In this document: positions 24,906 to 32,015 of the stretch, piece after piece
How positions within the stretch are numbered: the stretch's first letter is position 1
Layout of the letters: every line of letters starts with the position of its first letter
Assembly: GCA_017483225.1 (NCBI GenBank)
Contig: JAFULF010000028.1
Location: 1-32,015 of the forward strand
Length of the DNA stretch: 32,015 nt
Direction: 5' to 3'
Source: Alistipes sp.
GTDB taxonomy: Bacteria; Bacteroidota; Bacteroidia; Bacteroidales; Rikenellaceae
Program-made: the position numbers and the translations under genes
Notes under the pieces: generated by a model
Told to the model about the DNA's origin: nothing
What the model saw: the letters and a program-made list of their open reading frames with translations, nothing else
Databases searched by the model: none

Positions 24906-27017
24906 ATGAGACATATATTATATTATATAGAAAAAAGCCTCTCTCTCTTGACAATCTCTGCGGTACTTCTGTTTGCTGCCTGCCAGCAGCCGGAGGAGGG
25001 TGCCACAGGTACAGACATCAAGGTTTATCAGGTTGTTGATGGTCAGGAGGTCGCTTTGGAGGAGATTGACTCCTCGCTGAGCGGACAGCTTTACGACTTC
25101 GTTATCTACTCCAATATCGGAGAGTGGGAGTTGAAGCCTACCTTCGAGGAGGATAACGAGTGGTGTCGAGCTTGGCCGGCATCGGGCAAGAATGACGCAC
25201 GTGTCGCTATCAAGGTCTTCGAGAATAAGACGGCATACCCTCGTACCTGCGAGATGAATGTTGTCTCTCGTGGTCAGGTTGTTGCGACAATCACCTTTAA
25301 TCAGACGGCTAACCTTCCGTATATGGACTTCTCGTATGACTATCCGGATGATACCAAGATTGTGAACGAGTTTGGCGAGAAGGTTAGGATTCGTATCGAC
25401 TCTAACGTAGAGTGGAAGGCGGAGCTTACCTACGATACCGGCTGGTTGCACCTTGGCGAGAAGACCTCCGAGTATCAGGAGTTGATTATTGATGGCAACG
25501 ATATGGACGAGAGCCGAGTAGCATCGGTTAAGTTCCGTGCCATCGGTACCGAAATCGACCACCTGCTCTATATCAGTCAGGGCACCTCGGCCGAGTTTGA
25601 GTCTGCCACCAAGTGGACCATCCAGAATGTCCTGAGCACCTTGGAGGATGGCGAAGGCGGTATCTCTGACAACATCTACGTTGAGGGTTATGTCATCAGC
25701 GATTACACATCGGGCAACTTCAACGCACGACAGATGGTTATTATGGATGAGAGCAATGCCGGTATGTGCGTTGAGTTTGAGGATGAGTACTCGAACATCT
25801 ATCCTCTGAACACGAAGGTAACCATCCACCTGAAAGACCTCGCATTTGTCTCCGATAGCGATGTTGTCGGCCCTACCGACGGCACCTTCGGCAGCAAGAT
25901 TGCCGGTCTGCCAAGCTCACGTATCAAGTTCTCGGAGCCATCGGCAGGTATCGACCCTATCGAGGTGGAGTCGGGTGTCGATTTGTATCGCTACGAGCAC
26001 TGCCTCGTTACGTTGAAGGGCGTTGAGTACGCTGCTCCTTATGGAACATACTGCAATGTAAATGAGGATTTTAGCTGCGATTATAGCAATATCGATGGTC
26101 TGGGTACCGCATACGACTACTCGAAGTCGCATATGTACACCACGTTTGGTCACGAGTACGTGCATCTGTTGCGTGATTCACGAGATAACATCGTAGAGCT
26201 CTACACGCTCCGCAATGCTACCTTCCGTGCTGCCCGTATGATTCCGGAGGGCTCGGGTGATATCACGGGTGTTGTGATGCACCGAGTTAAGGATGGCGAG
26301 AGCATCTACCATATCCGTATGCGTAATTTGGAGGATGACCAGACCTCGGATGACCCTGAGACTCGTCGTGCCAAGCCTATATTGAAGATTGGCCCTTGGG
26401 TGGCGAAGAAGGGCTTGGATAAGCTTAGCGCATCGGTAGGTACCGGTACTCTCAACACCTCGTTTACGAAGGGTAATGCCGTGCTCGGTTCGTCGAGTGT
26501 TGCAATCTACTTGGCAGACTCCTTCACTCGTTGTGTGCCGGCAACTTATAATAGTGATAATGGCAAGTGGTATCCGCTCTATGCTACTGCGGAGGGTGTT
26601 ACATACTGGTCTATGCGAGCACTCAACTGGTGGGATAACAACTACAACCGTATCACCGATTATCAGGGTGTTGCGTGGGTTGTCAATACCACTACTGCCG
26701 GTGTTGAGGGCAAGCTCTCGCTCGAATTTGCAATGTGCAGTTCGGGTGGTGGCCCTCGTCCGTTTATGGTTGAGTTCGCCGATAGTGAGGATGCTCCAAG
26801 CAGCGAGTGGACTCAGGTTGAGGAGATTATCTCTCCAAACTCTTCGGTGTCGTATAGTTTCAAACTCTACACAATCGACCTCCCTGCCGGATGTAACGAT
26901 AAGCAAAACCTTGCTATTCGTCTGCGAGTACCAAGGGATGAGCGTGCTAGTACAGCAAGTGCTACGACAGACACCGGTAACAACTCGATTGGTTTTGTTC
27001 GTTTAAGTTGCAGATAA
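24906..27017 (+). CDS. Surface lipoprotein with BACON-like modules and a DUF5689-type domain
   Basis: 703 residues. Lipobox LFAAC with C26, followed by QQPEE, typical of surface-exported lipoproteins. Two BACON-like beta sandwiches lie at about 50-130 and 135-225 (NIGEWELKP..., SNVEWKAELTYDTGWLHLG). Residues about 230-480 match the DUF5689 pattern (WTIQNVLSTL, YVEGYVISDYTSGNF, QMVIMDESNAGMCVEF), an OB-like domain found beside nucleases and phosphatases in Bacteroidetes. The end (about 485-703) is a predicted jelly-roll. No catalytic motif seen. It follows susD by 24 bases and precedes the phosphoesterase by 11. A substrate-binding role at the surface is inferred. Confidence 0.75.
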   Translation: MRHILYYIEKSLSLLTISAVLLFAACQQPEEGATGTDIKVYQVVDGQEVALEEIDSSLSGQLYDFVIYSNIGEWELKPTFEEDNEWCRAWPASGKNDARVAIKVFENKTAYPRTCEMNVVSRGQVVATITFNQTANLPYMDFSYDYPDDTKIVNEFGEKVRIRIDSNVEWKAELTYDTGWLHLGEKTSEYQELIIDGNDMDESRVASVKFRAIGTEIDHLLYISQGTSAEFESATKWTIQNVLSTLEDGEGGISDNIYVEGYVISDYTSGNFNARQMVIMDESNAGMCVEFEDEYSNIYPLNTKVTIHLKDLAFVSDSDVVGPTDGTFGSKIAGLPSSRIKFSEPSAGIDPIEVESGVDLYRYEHCLVTLKGVEYAAPYGTYCNVNEDFSCDYSNIDGLGTAYDYSKSHMYTTFGHEYVHLLRDSRDNIVELYTLRNATFRAARMIPEGSGDITGVVMHRVKDGESIYHIRMRNLEDDQTSDDPETRRAKPILKIGPWVAKKGLDKLSASVGTGTLNTSFTKGNAVLGSSSVAIYLADSFTRCVPATYNSDNGKWYPLYATAEGVTYWSMRALNWWDNNYNRITDYQGVAWVVNTTTAGVEGKLSLEFAMCSSGGGPRPFMVEFADSEDAPSSEWTQVEEIISPNSSVSYSFKLYTIDLPAGCNDKQNLAIRLRVPRDERASTASATTDTGNNSIGFVRLSCR

Positions 27018-27028
27018 AATAGAATACT

Positions 27029-29035
27029 ATGAAAAATATAAGCAGATTTTTACTTTTGCTTGCGACCATTGCTGCTGTATGCGTTGGTTGTAATGCAGGC
27101 GATGATGCTCCTGAGTATCAGTATCAATCTCGCCTTGTAAAGCAGGCTTTTCTCAATAGCGAGATAACCATTTACGATGGCAAGGAGATTGAGATTCAGG
27201 GTATCGGCTTCGTCGTTGGCGATAAGGTCATCTTCCGTACTGCGGAGGGTGACTACACCGCCACTATCACATACGTAGAGGATACTTCGGCTATCTTCCT
27301 TGCTCCTGATATGCCGCAGGGAGTCTATACTCTCTACATCGGTCGAGGCGAGAAGACCCAGAAGGTCGCAAACATCACCGTATGGACTACACTCTCTGTC
27401 GAGATTCCTGAGAAGGATGGTTGCTCGTTGAGAGGTATCGTCTATACTCAGGTCAAGGATGCAACTTCCGGCGAAGAGGTTCAGATGACCAATGTAGGCG
27501 TCGAAGGTGTTTGGGTGTCGGATGGTGTCAATTTTACACAGACCGACGAGAACGGTTACTATTGGTTGGAGTCCGACAAACGCTTCGGATATGTATTTGT
27601 TTGTCTTCCAAGCGGTTATCTGCCGGCTACGGGAAGCAATGCCGTTCCGGGCTTCTGGAAGGCGGTATCTATCGACCCGCACCTCTCGGAGCAGTGTAAC
27701 TTCGAGTTGAAGGCTTCCGATACTACCGATCATCAGGTATTCTTTGCTACCGACCTCCACTTGGCGAACAGAAGTGTTGGCGACAATGCAATCAATGACC
27801 TGACGATGTTTAGAGAGGGCTTCATTAAGGATTCCAAGGCTCTGGCAGAGATCTATGGCTCTAATACGTTCCTCGTTACTATGGGTGACCTTACGTGGGA
27901 TGCTCACTGGTACAAGACGTCATTTATGCCGGAGCAGTATGTCAAGGAGATGAAGGATTACCCGCTGGTGACCTTCAACGGTATGGGTAACCACGACAAC
28001 AACCCTTACGTTCAGGGCGATAACCTCGGCTCGAAGATATATCGTACCACGATTGCGCCTACCTACTACTCGTTTGATTTGGGTAATGTTCACTACATCA
28101 TCCTCGACGATATCGAGTGGATTAACACGAACGGTACCAACGGCTTTGTTGGCGAGCGTAACTACTACGAGCGTGTTGATGATACTCAGTTGGCGTGGTT
28201 GCAGGAGGATTTGTCGCACGTTGCCGACAAGAACAACCCTGTCGTTGTTTGCTCTCACTCGCAGCTCTATGCTAACTGGAATGCCAATCGTAACCCGACC
28301 AAGTATTTGCAGAATGCAGATAAGGTGCTGGATTGCTTCAATGGCTTCTCGAATGTTCACTTTATGACGGGCCACGCACACTACAATATGACTATGGAGT
28401 TGCGTGATAACGTCATCGAGCACAACGTGGGCGCTATCTGCGAGACTTGGTGGCAGAGTTCGGCCGCTTCGATGCTCGATGGTCGTGGTATCAACCGTGA
28501 CGGTACCCCTGCGGGTTACTCTGTCTTCGAGTTCAAGGGTGGCGACTTGAAGTGGTACTATAAGTCTATCGGCTTCGATAAGTCGTTGCAGTTCCGTGCA
28601 TACGATATGAACAACGTTCTACAAACAGCCAAGCGTTGGGATACCTACCTCAGCAAGCAGACCGAGCAGGAGCGAGAGAACGACGGAGTAGACTACAAGG
28701 ATTTGGATGATAACGTCATCTATATCAACGTTTGGGACTACGACTCGAAGTGGAAGATTGAGGTTTGGGAGGATGGTACTCCTCTGACTGTGACACGCAC
28801 CTTCGACCGTGACCCACTCCACACCCTCACTACCGATTTGCCACTTGCTAAGTCGGGCAACCTGGTTGCCAGCAACGCATCTACCAAGACTCCGCATATG
28901 TGGATGGTTACAACCAAGGAGGATGATACCGATATTTCTATCAAGGTTACCAACCGCTTTGGCGAGGAGTTTACCCACGAGATGACGGGCCGTAAGAAGC
29001 GTAATAGTTTCGAAATCTCCACATATATTAAGTAA
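27029..29035 (+). CDS. Lipoprotein calcineurin-like phosphoesterase
   Basis: 668 residues. Lipid cysteine C21 (VCVGC) then NAGDD, a surface-export signal. Residues about 35-130 look like an IPT/TIG immunoglobulin-like domain (GIGFVVGDKVIF, GVYTLYIGRG). About 140-235 is the MetallophosN-type beta domain, 236-490 the catalytic domain with D242-L-H244, MGD, GNHD (320-323), a CSH motif and GHAH (448-451), and about 500-668 the MetallophosC-type domain. All metal ligands are present, so it should be an active phosphomono- or diesterase. It is the only recognisable enzyme in the SusCD operon, so the imported compound probably carries a phosphate ester (nucleotide, nucleic acid, phospho-glycan or similar). 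Compared with the periplasmic paralogue at 9975-11606 it adds the lipid anchor and IPT domain. Confidence 0.88.
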   Translation: MKNISRFLLLLATIAAVCVGCNAGDDAPEYQYQSRLVKQAFLNSEITIYDGKEIEIQGIGFVVGDKVIFRTAEGDYTATITYVEDTSAIFLAPDMPQGVYTLYIGRGEKTQKVANITVWTTLSVEIPEKDGCSLRGIVYTQVKDATSGEEVQMTNVGVEGVWVSDGVNFTQTDENGYYWLESDKRFGYVFVCLPSGYLPATGSNAVPGFWKAVSIDPHLSEQCNFELKASDTTDHQVFFATDLHLANRSVGDNAINDLTMFREGFIKDSKALAEIYGSNTFLVTMGDLTWDAHWYKTSFMPEQYVKEMKDYPLVTFNGMGNHDNNPYVQGDNLGSKIYRTTIAPTYYSFDLGNVHYIILDDIEWINTNGTNGFVGERNYYERVDDTQLAWLQEDLSHVADKNNPVVVCSHSQLYANWNANRNPTKYLQNADKVLDCFNGFSNVHFMTGHAHYNMTMELRDNVIEHNVGAICETWWQSSAASMLDGRGINRDGTPAGYSVFEFKGGDLKWYYKSIGFDKSLQFRAYDMNNVLQTAKRWDTYLSKQTEQERENDGVDYKDLDDNVIYINVWDYDSKWKIEVWEDGTPLTVTRTFDRDPLHTLTTDLPLAKSGNLVASNASTKTPHMWMVTTKEDDTDISIKVTNRFGEEFTHEMTGRKKRNSFEISTYIK

Positions 29036-29054
29036 TCCTTAAACGAAGATTGCT

Positions 29055-30578
29055 ATGAAAAAGATATTTAATATATTTATTGCGATGCTTGCACTCGTTG
29101 CTGTTGGTTGCGAAACCGGAGCCGACGATATGGTTTACGAGGTGAGCAGTGACCGTGTCACTATCGAGGCTAACCGCCGAGGTATTGACAGCAATGGCGG
29201 TCAGATTATTCTCAACGTGACATCCTCTACCTATTGGATTCTCAACGTTGATGAGGCTACTGCTTCGTGGGTAGAGTTCACTCCGAAGGCTGCCGGTGCG
29301 GGTACTACCGAGGTCTTTGTGACCGTTAAGGAGAACGAGGGCGAGGCACGTGTTGCGCAGCTGATGTTCGACACGCAGGTCGGAGTCAAGGAGACCGTTA
29401 CCATCAACCAGCGAGGCTCGGATGAGATGTTGTCCTACTACTGCGAGACCTTCGGTGAGGAGGCTGTTGCGGAGGATACCAATATCAACCGTTTCGATGG
29501 CTGGTGTACGACAGGTTTCGGCTCTAATGTCCTTGTTTACGATGGCGACCTCTCCATCTCGGCTACTAACCCTTCGACTATCGAGGGCTCCTCGGCCGGT
29601 AACTCGCTCTACTTTGGCGAGGAGGGCTTGGAGCTTGTTGTCGGCCCAATCAGCATCTATGGCGACGAGTTCTTCCGTTTCAGCTTCAACGCTTGTAACC
29701 GTAATGGCGCCGTTTCCGATGCGGAGTTCAAGATGTATGCCGGCGACAATGGCGACGATTGGTTCCCATTCTCATACACCGTTGTTGAGCCTGCCGAGAG
29801 TGGCTGGGTGAAGGTCAATGCCGACTTCTCGTTGAAGAAGGATATTGCCACCAATATCTATCTTAAACTTACCGCTCCTGCGGGCTATGAGATTGACGAT
29901 ATCGTGCTCGTTCAGGGCTTGAAGGAGGATAATGCTCCTATGGCACGTGTGTCGATGGACTCAAACCCTATCGGTACCGTCTTCTTCGAGGATGACCTGA
30001 ATTGGATTACACCATCGTTCTCTAATACTATTGATGCCGAGATTCCATTTGCTAACGGATGGTCTGTATGTAATATGAATATGCAGAGCAACGCTTTGGT
30101 TCCACAGGCGAGCAAAGACCTCTGGTTGTCGAAGCGTTATACCACCCCTGTTGATAAGGGCGAGAGAACGTGGAATTATGCATACGTAGAGGTGGATTCA
30201 AATGGCGATGGCCACTTCAAGATTGGCCGTGCATCGCAGAGCAACGCTCGTAACCATACGGGTGAGTTCTACCTGCCTGAGGGTATCCTCTCGAAGATTG
30301 ACCAGGATGCGAGAATTAGCGTATTGTTCTCGCTCGATGTTGCTCGTTTCAATACCGGCGACTGCAACCTTCTCTACGTTACGGCTCATACTCCGGGTCA
30401 GGATATCGACGAGAAGGAGATTGCTGCCGATATCAGCGCAGTGAAGGTCTTCGGTACATTCGAGGTTAGCTTCGATAACGTAACTCGTGACACCACCTTC
30501 TCCATCAAGACGAAGGTGCAGACCGATGCACGCTCTATCCGTCTGGCATTCGATAACTTTAAGATTACAAAACTTTAA
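29055..30578 (+). CDS. Surface lipoprotein with BACON domain and two beta-sandwich modules
   Basis: 507 residues. Lipid cysteine C19 (VAVGC) then ETGADD. A BACON domain at about 30-125 ends in VGVKETVTINQRG. Two modules follow, each beginning with an aromatic-acidic start (YYCETFGEE at about 130 and VFFEDDLNWI at about 312) and rich in short strands, resembling galactose-binding-like or jelly-roll folds. No catalytic motif. BACON domains are thought to hold enzymes or binding modules at a distance from the membrane. It is the last gene of the SusC operon, 19 bases after the phosphoesterase, and is followed by two hairpins. A surface glycan- or ligand-binding role is inferred. Confidence 0.75.
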   Translation: MKKIFNIFIAMLALVAVGCETGADDMVYEVSSDRVTIEANRRGIDSNGGQIILNVTSSTYWILNVDEATASWVEFTPKAAGAGTTEVFVTVKENEGEARVAQLMFDTQVGVKETVTINQRGSDEMLSYYCETFGEEAVAEDTNINRFDGWCTTGFGSNVLVYDGDLSISATNPSTIEGSSAGNSLYFGEEGLELVVGPISIYGDEFFRFSFNACNRNGAVSDAEFKMYAGDNGDDWFPFSYTVVEPAESGWVKVNADFSLKKDIATNIYLKLTAPAGYEIDDIVLVQGLKEDNAPMARVSMDSNPIGTVFFEDDLNWITPSFSNTIDAEIPFANGWSVCNMNMQSNALVPQASKDLWLSKRYTTPVDKGERTWNYAYVEVDSNGDGHFKIGRASQSNARNHTGEFYLPEGILSKIDQDARISVLFSLDVARFNTGDCNLLYVTAHTPGQDIDEKEIAADISAVKVFGTFEVSFDNVTRDTTFSIKTKVQTDARSIRLAFDNFKITKL

Positions 30579-30597
30579 TCTATAACGACGTTTACTC

Positions 30598-30637
30598 GTT
30601 TGTCAAAGGGCGGTTTTACGCCTTTACACCGACAAAC
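30598..30637. other. Long hairpin downstream of the SusC operon
   Basis: GTTTGTC (30598-30604) pairs with GACAAAC (30631-30637). Inside it AAAGGGCG (30605-30612) pairs with CGCCTTT (30619-30625) with one bulged G, leaving an asymmetric five-base loop. No T run follows, so it is either a 3'-end stabiliser or a processing structure rather than a standard terminator. Confidence 0.5.
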
Positions 30638-30677
30638 ACGACATATAATATGAACACGAGTTCAATATATGGGTAAG

Positions 30678-30713
30678 AAAATACCCCTCCCGAGATTCGG
30701 GGGGGGGTATTTT
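30678..30713. terminator. Terminator between the SusC operon and the fimbrillin-like locus
   Basis: AAAATACCCC plus TCCCG (30678-30692) pairs with the segment 30698-30713, which contains nine G followed by TATTTT. The A-rich and T-rich outer ends make it a likely bidirectional terminator. The G9 tract (30699-30707) forms one strand of the stem. Confidence 0.7.
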
Positions 30714-30778
30714 GTTGATTTATAGTTAGTTACAAGAAAGTAAAATAATCCTAAGTATAACCTTTTATTAAAAAACCT

Positions 30779-30916
30779 ATGAGAAAAATTGATTTCTTTG
30801 GAGCCTACACGGCTCCGCAGGTTAGAGTCTGCAACATCCGCATCGAGAGCGGCTTTGTACTCTCTGGCCCAACCGATTTTGAGGATCCGGATTTGGAAGT
30901 ACGTCCGGAGGAGTAA
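30779..30916 (+). CDS. 45-residue small protein upstream of a fimbrillin-like gene
   Basis: The ATG at 30779 opens 45 codons ending in TAA at 30914-30916. The product begins MRKIDFFGAYTAPQVRV, has CNIRIESGFVLSG in the middle, and ends acidic and Pro-rich (FEDPDLEVRPEE). It has no signal peptide and no membrane segment. I know short proteins of this style (M-K/R-x-I/Y...AP...E.G...SG) to occur next to fimbrillin-type genes in Bacteroidales, but I know no function. It lies after a terminator and 29 bases before the fimbrillin-like gene, so the two probably share a transcript. A chance frame is possible, but the codon usage fits its neighbours. Confidence 0.65.
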   Translation: MRKIDFFGAYTAPQVRVCNIRIESGFVLSGPTDFEDPDLEVRPEE

Positions 30917-30945
30917 TTAACCAACATTAAACAACAGTTAAGATT

Positions 30946-32015
30946 ATGAAGAAAATTATGATGCTCGCAGCTGCTGTCGCAATGTTGGCAGGCTGCTCAA
31001 ATGATTTGACCTCGGACCTTGACCCAACAGTCAGCGGTTCGGGCAACACCGGCTCTTGGAGCGGTGAGGGTATTATCGTAGAGGCTGTTGCCGAGGATGT
31101 TACCCGTGTAGATACGAATGTTTCGAGCTCGGAGAGCTACCTCACTTGGGAGGTTGGCGATGAGCTTACCCTCGTACACGGCGGTGCCGCTTACGTGTAC
31201 TTGGCACAGCAGGCAGGCCGTACCTCGACCTTCTTGCCAAAGGACGATGCCAACGCACTTACCGCAGTTGATGCTACGGCACCTGTTGCAGCGTTCTATA
31301 ACGTTGCCAGCGTCGATGCTGCTACCTGCAAGGCAACCTTCAACGTTGCAGCCGAGCAGACCGAGGGCACACTGAACAACAAGTTGCCACTCTACGCTTA
31401 TGCCGCTACTACCGTTGTTGAGGATGGCAAGGTTGTGGTTACAATGAAGCCACTCGCTTCGGTTGTTGAGTTCGAGTTGTCGGCATCGAGCACGTGGAAT
31501 GCCGATGCACTCTCGCTCGGCAAGTCTTCCCGCCAGCTCTACACCTACGCTTCGGCCGAGGGCCTTGTTGTTGATGCCGCTACGGGCGCTATCGACCTTT
31601 CGGCCGCTACGGTAGGCACTACTGTTAAGGTAAACCTTTCGGCGATGCACGACTTTGCAACCAAGCGCAACGTGTCTGTTGTCGTACCGGGCGTATGCAA
31701 CGACGTTACAGTTGAGACTACCGAGGGTGAGGGCGATGCAGCGGTTACTACTACCACAACAACCCACCACGCCCCTGTATATCAGGGCAAGGCTTGCGTA
31801 AAGCTCTATAAGAATGGTGTTGAGAACTTCCGCCGCACTATCTGGGTATCCCAGACAGCTGATGGCACGAAGGAGGTTGACGAGCGCAAGCACGTATATC
31901 AGCCGTTGAAGGATATCCTCGATGGCCACAAGAACGGTATCTCTACCGCCGCCGACTTGAAGGCTTTGGCCGACGAGGTAAACTACTCTGTTGAGACTTA
32001 CCCTTGCGGTACCGG
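30946..32015 (+). CDS. Fimbrillin-like lipoprotein (3' end outside window)
   Basis: At least 356 codons, open to the last base of the window. Signal peptide with lipobox MLAGC (C17), then SNDLTSDLD, as in fimbrial and surface lipoproteins of Bacteroidales. The first domain has the fimbrillin-type pattern: an Arg/Ser-rich strand, then YLTWEVGDELTLVHGG (about 66-81), the usual entry to the Mfa/FimA beta sandwich, a loop of alternating strands, and VVTMKPLASVVEFELSA (about 163-180), the second typical strand block. A threonine run before two histidines (about 266-273) marks the passage to a C-terminal part that is still incomplete. Fimbrillins form cell-surface filaments by donor-strand exchange after lipid maturation. 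Whether it is shaft, anchor or tip cannot be said while the end is missing. Confidence 0.7.
   Translation, partial: MKKIMMLAAAVAMLAGCSNDLTSDLDPTVSGSGNTGSWSGEGIIVEAVAEDVTRVDTNVSSSESYLTWEVGDELTLVHGGAAYVYLAQQAGRTSTFLPKDDANALTAVDATAPVAAFYNVASVDAATCKATFNVAAEQTEGTLNNKLPLYAYAATTVVEDGKVVVTMKPLASVVEFELSASSTWNADALSLGKSSRQLYTYASAEGLVVDAATGAIDLSAATVGTTVKVNLSAMHDFATKRNVSVVVPGVCNDVTVETTEGEGDAAVTTTTTTHHAPVYQGKACVKLYKNGVENFRRTIWVSQTADGTKEVDERKHVYQPLKDILDGHKNGISTAADLKALADEVNYSVETYPCGT

Noticed and set aside
24906-27017. Reading the DUF5689 lipoprotein as a nuclease
   Set aside because: DUF5689 domains are often found with nucleases, but no catalytic endonuclease motif is visible in this protein itself.
30997-31929. 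A 310-codon minus-strand frame at the right edge
   Set aside because: The plus strand carries a lipoprotein with a clear lipobox and fimbrillin pattern through the same bases; the antisense product is low-complexity and unrecognisable.
1-32015. CRISPR arrays, tRNA, rRNA, prophage or transposase genes
   Set aside because: No regularly spaced repeats, cloverleaf-like segments or integrase/transposase motifs were seen on either strand, though a tRNA search by eye is not exhaustive.

Overview
The window is chromosomal DNA from a member of Bacteroidetes, most likely order Bacteroidales. The evidence is a SusC/SusD pair, many lipoproteins with acidic residues just after the lipid cysteine, a fimbrillin-like protein, BACON and DUF5689-type surface modules, and promoter boxes of the Bacteroidetes type (TTTG about 19 bases before TAnnTTTG). 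The GC-rich coding sequence (frequent GAG, GGC, CTC codons) would fit an Alistipes/Rikenellaceae-like organism, but that is a guess; genus cannot be fixed from this sequence alone.

Layout. (1) 1-220 holds an intergenic repeat with a strong hairpin. (2) 221-3713, minus strand: a four-gene run reading PqqD-like small protein, Cys/His-rich exported protein, TonB-dependent receptor with a CxxxCC plug motif, and secreted HMA (CxxC) protein. It looks like a metal-handling (copper or similar) outer-membrane system. (3) 3929-15624, plus strand: a tight housekeeping cluster of plsC, parE, parC, aroK, a periplasmic calcineurin-like phosphoesterase, murI, an ftsK-type translocase and a LolA-like protein. 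It links phospholipid, chromosome segregation, aromatic, cell-wall and lipoprotein functions. (4) 15760-17209: a small HTH protein with its own clear promoter, then an exported SGNH hydrolase. (5) 17461-19365: dnaK, with an inverted repeat in its upstream region. (6) 19366-19988: a long intergenic region with an imperfect inverted repeat, a second copy of the repeat seen at the left edge, a C11 tract, and the promoter of the next operon, which overlaps a perfect 12-bp palindrome. (7) 19989-30578: a five-gene SusC-SusD-lipoprotein operon whose only recognisable enzyme is a surface calcineurin-like phosphoesterase; it has no glycosidase. (8) 30579-32015: tandem hairpins, a 45-codon small gene, and the start of a fimbrillin-like lipoprotein cut by the window end.

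Most notable: the SusCD operon built around a lipoprotein phosphoesterase of the same three-part architecture as the phosphoesterase inside the housekeeping cluster. This suggests an uptake system for a phosphate-ester substrate rather than a plain glycan. A G9 tract lies inside the start of the SusC gene, and more G/C homopolymers lie just upstream and downstream of this operon, so slipped-strand variation is possible. The 45-residue peptide gene ahead of the fimbrillin-like gene and the metal operon are also worth follow-up.
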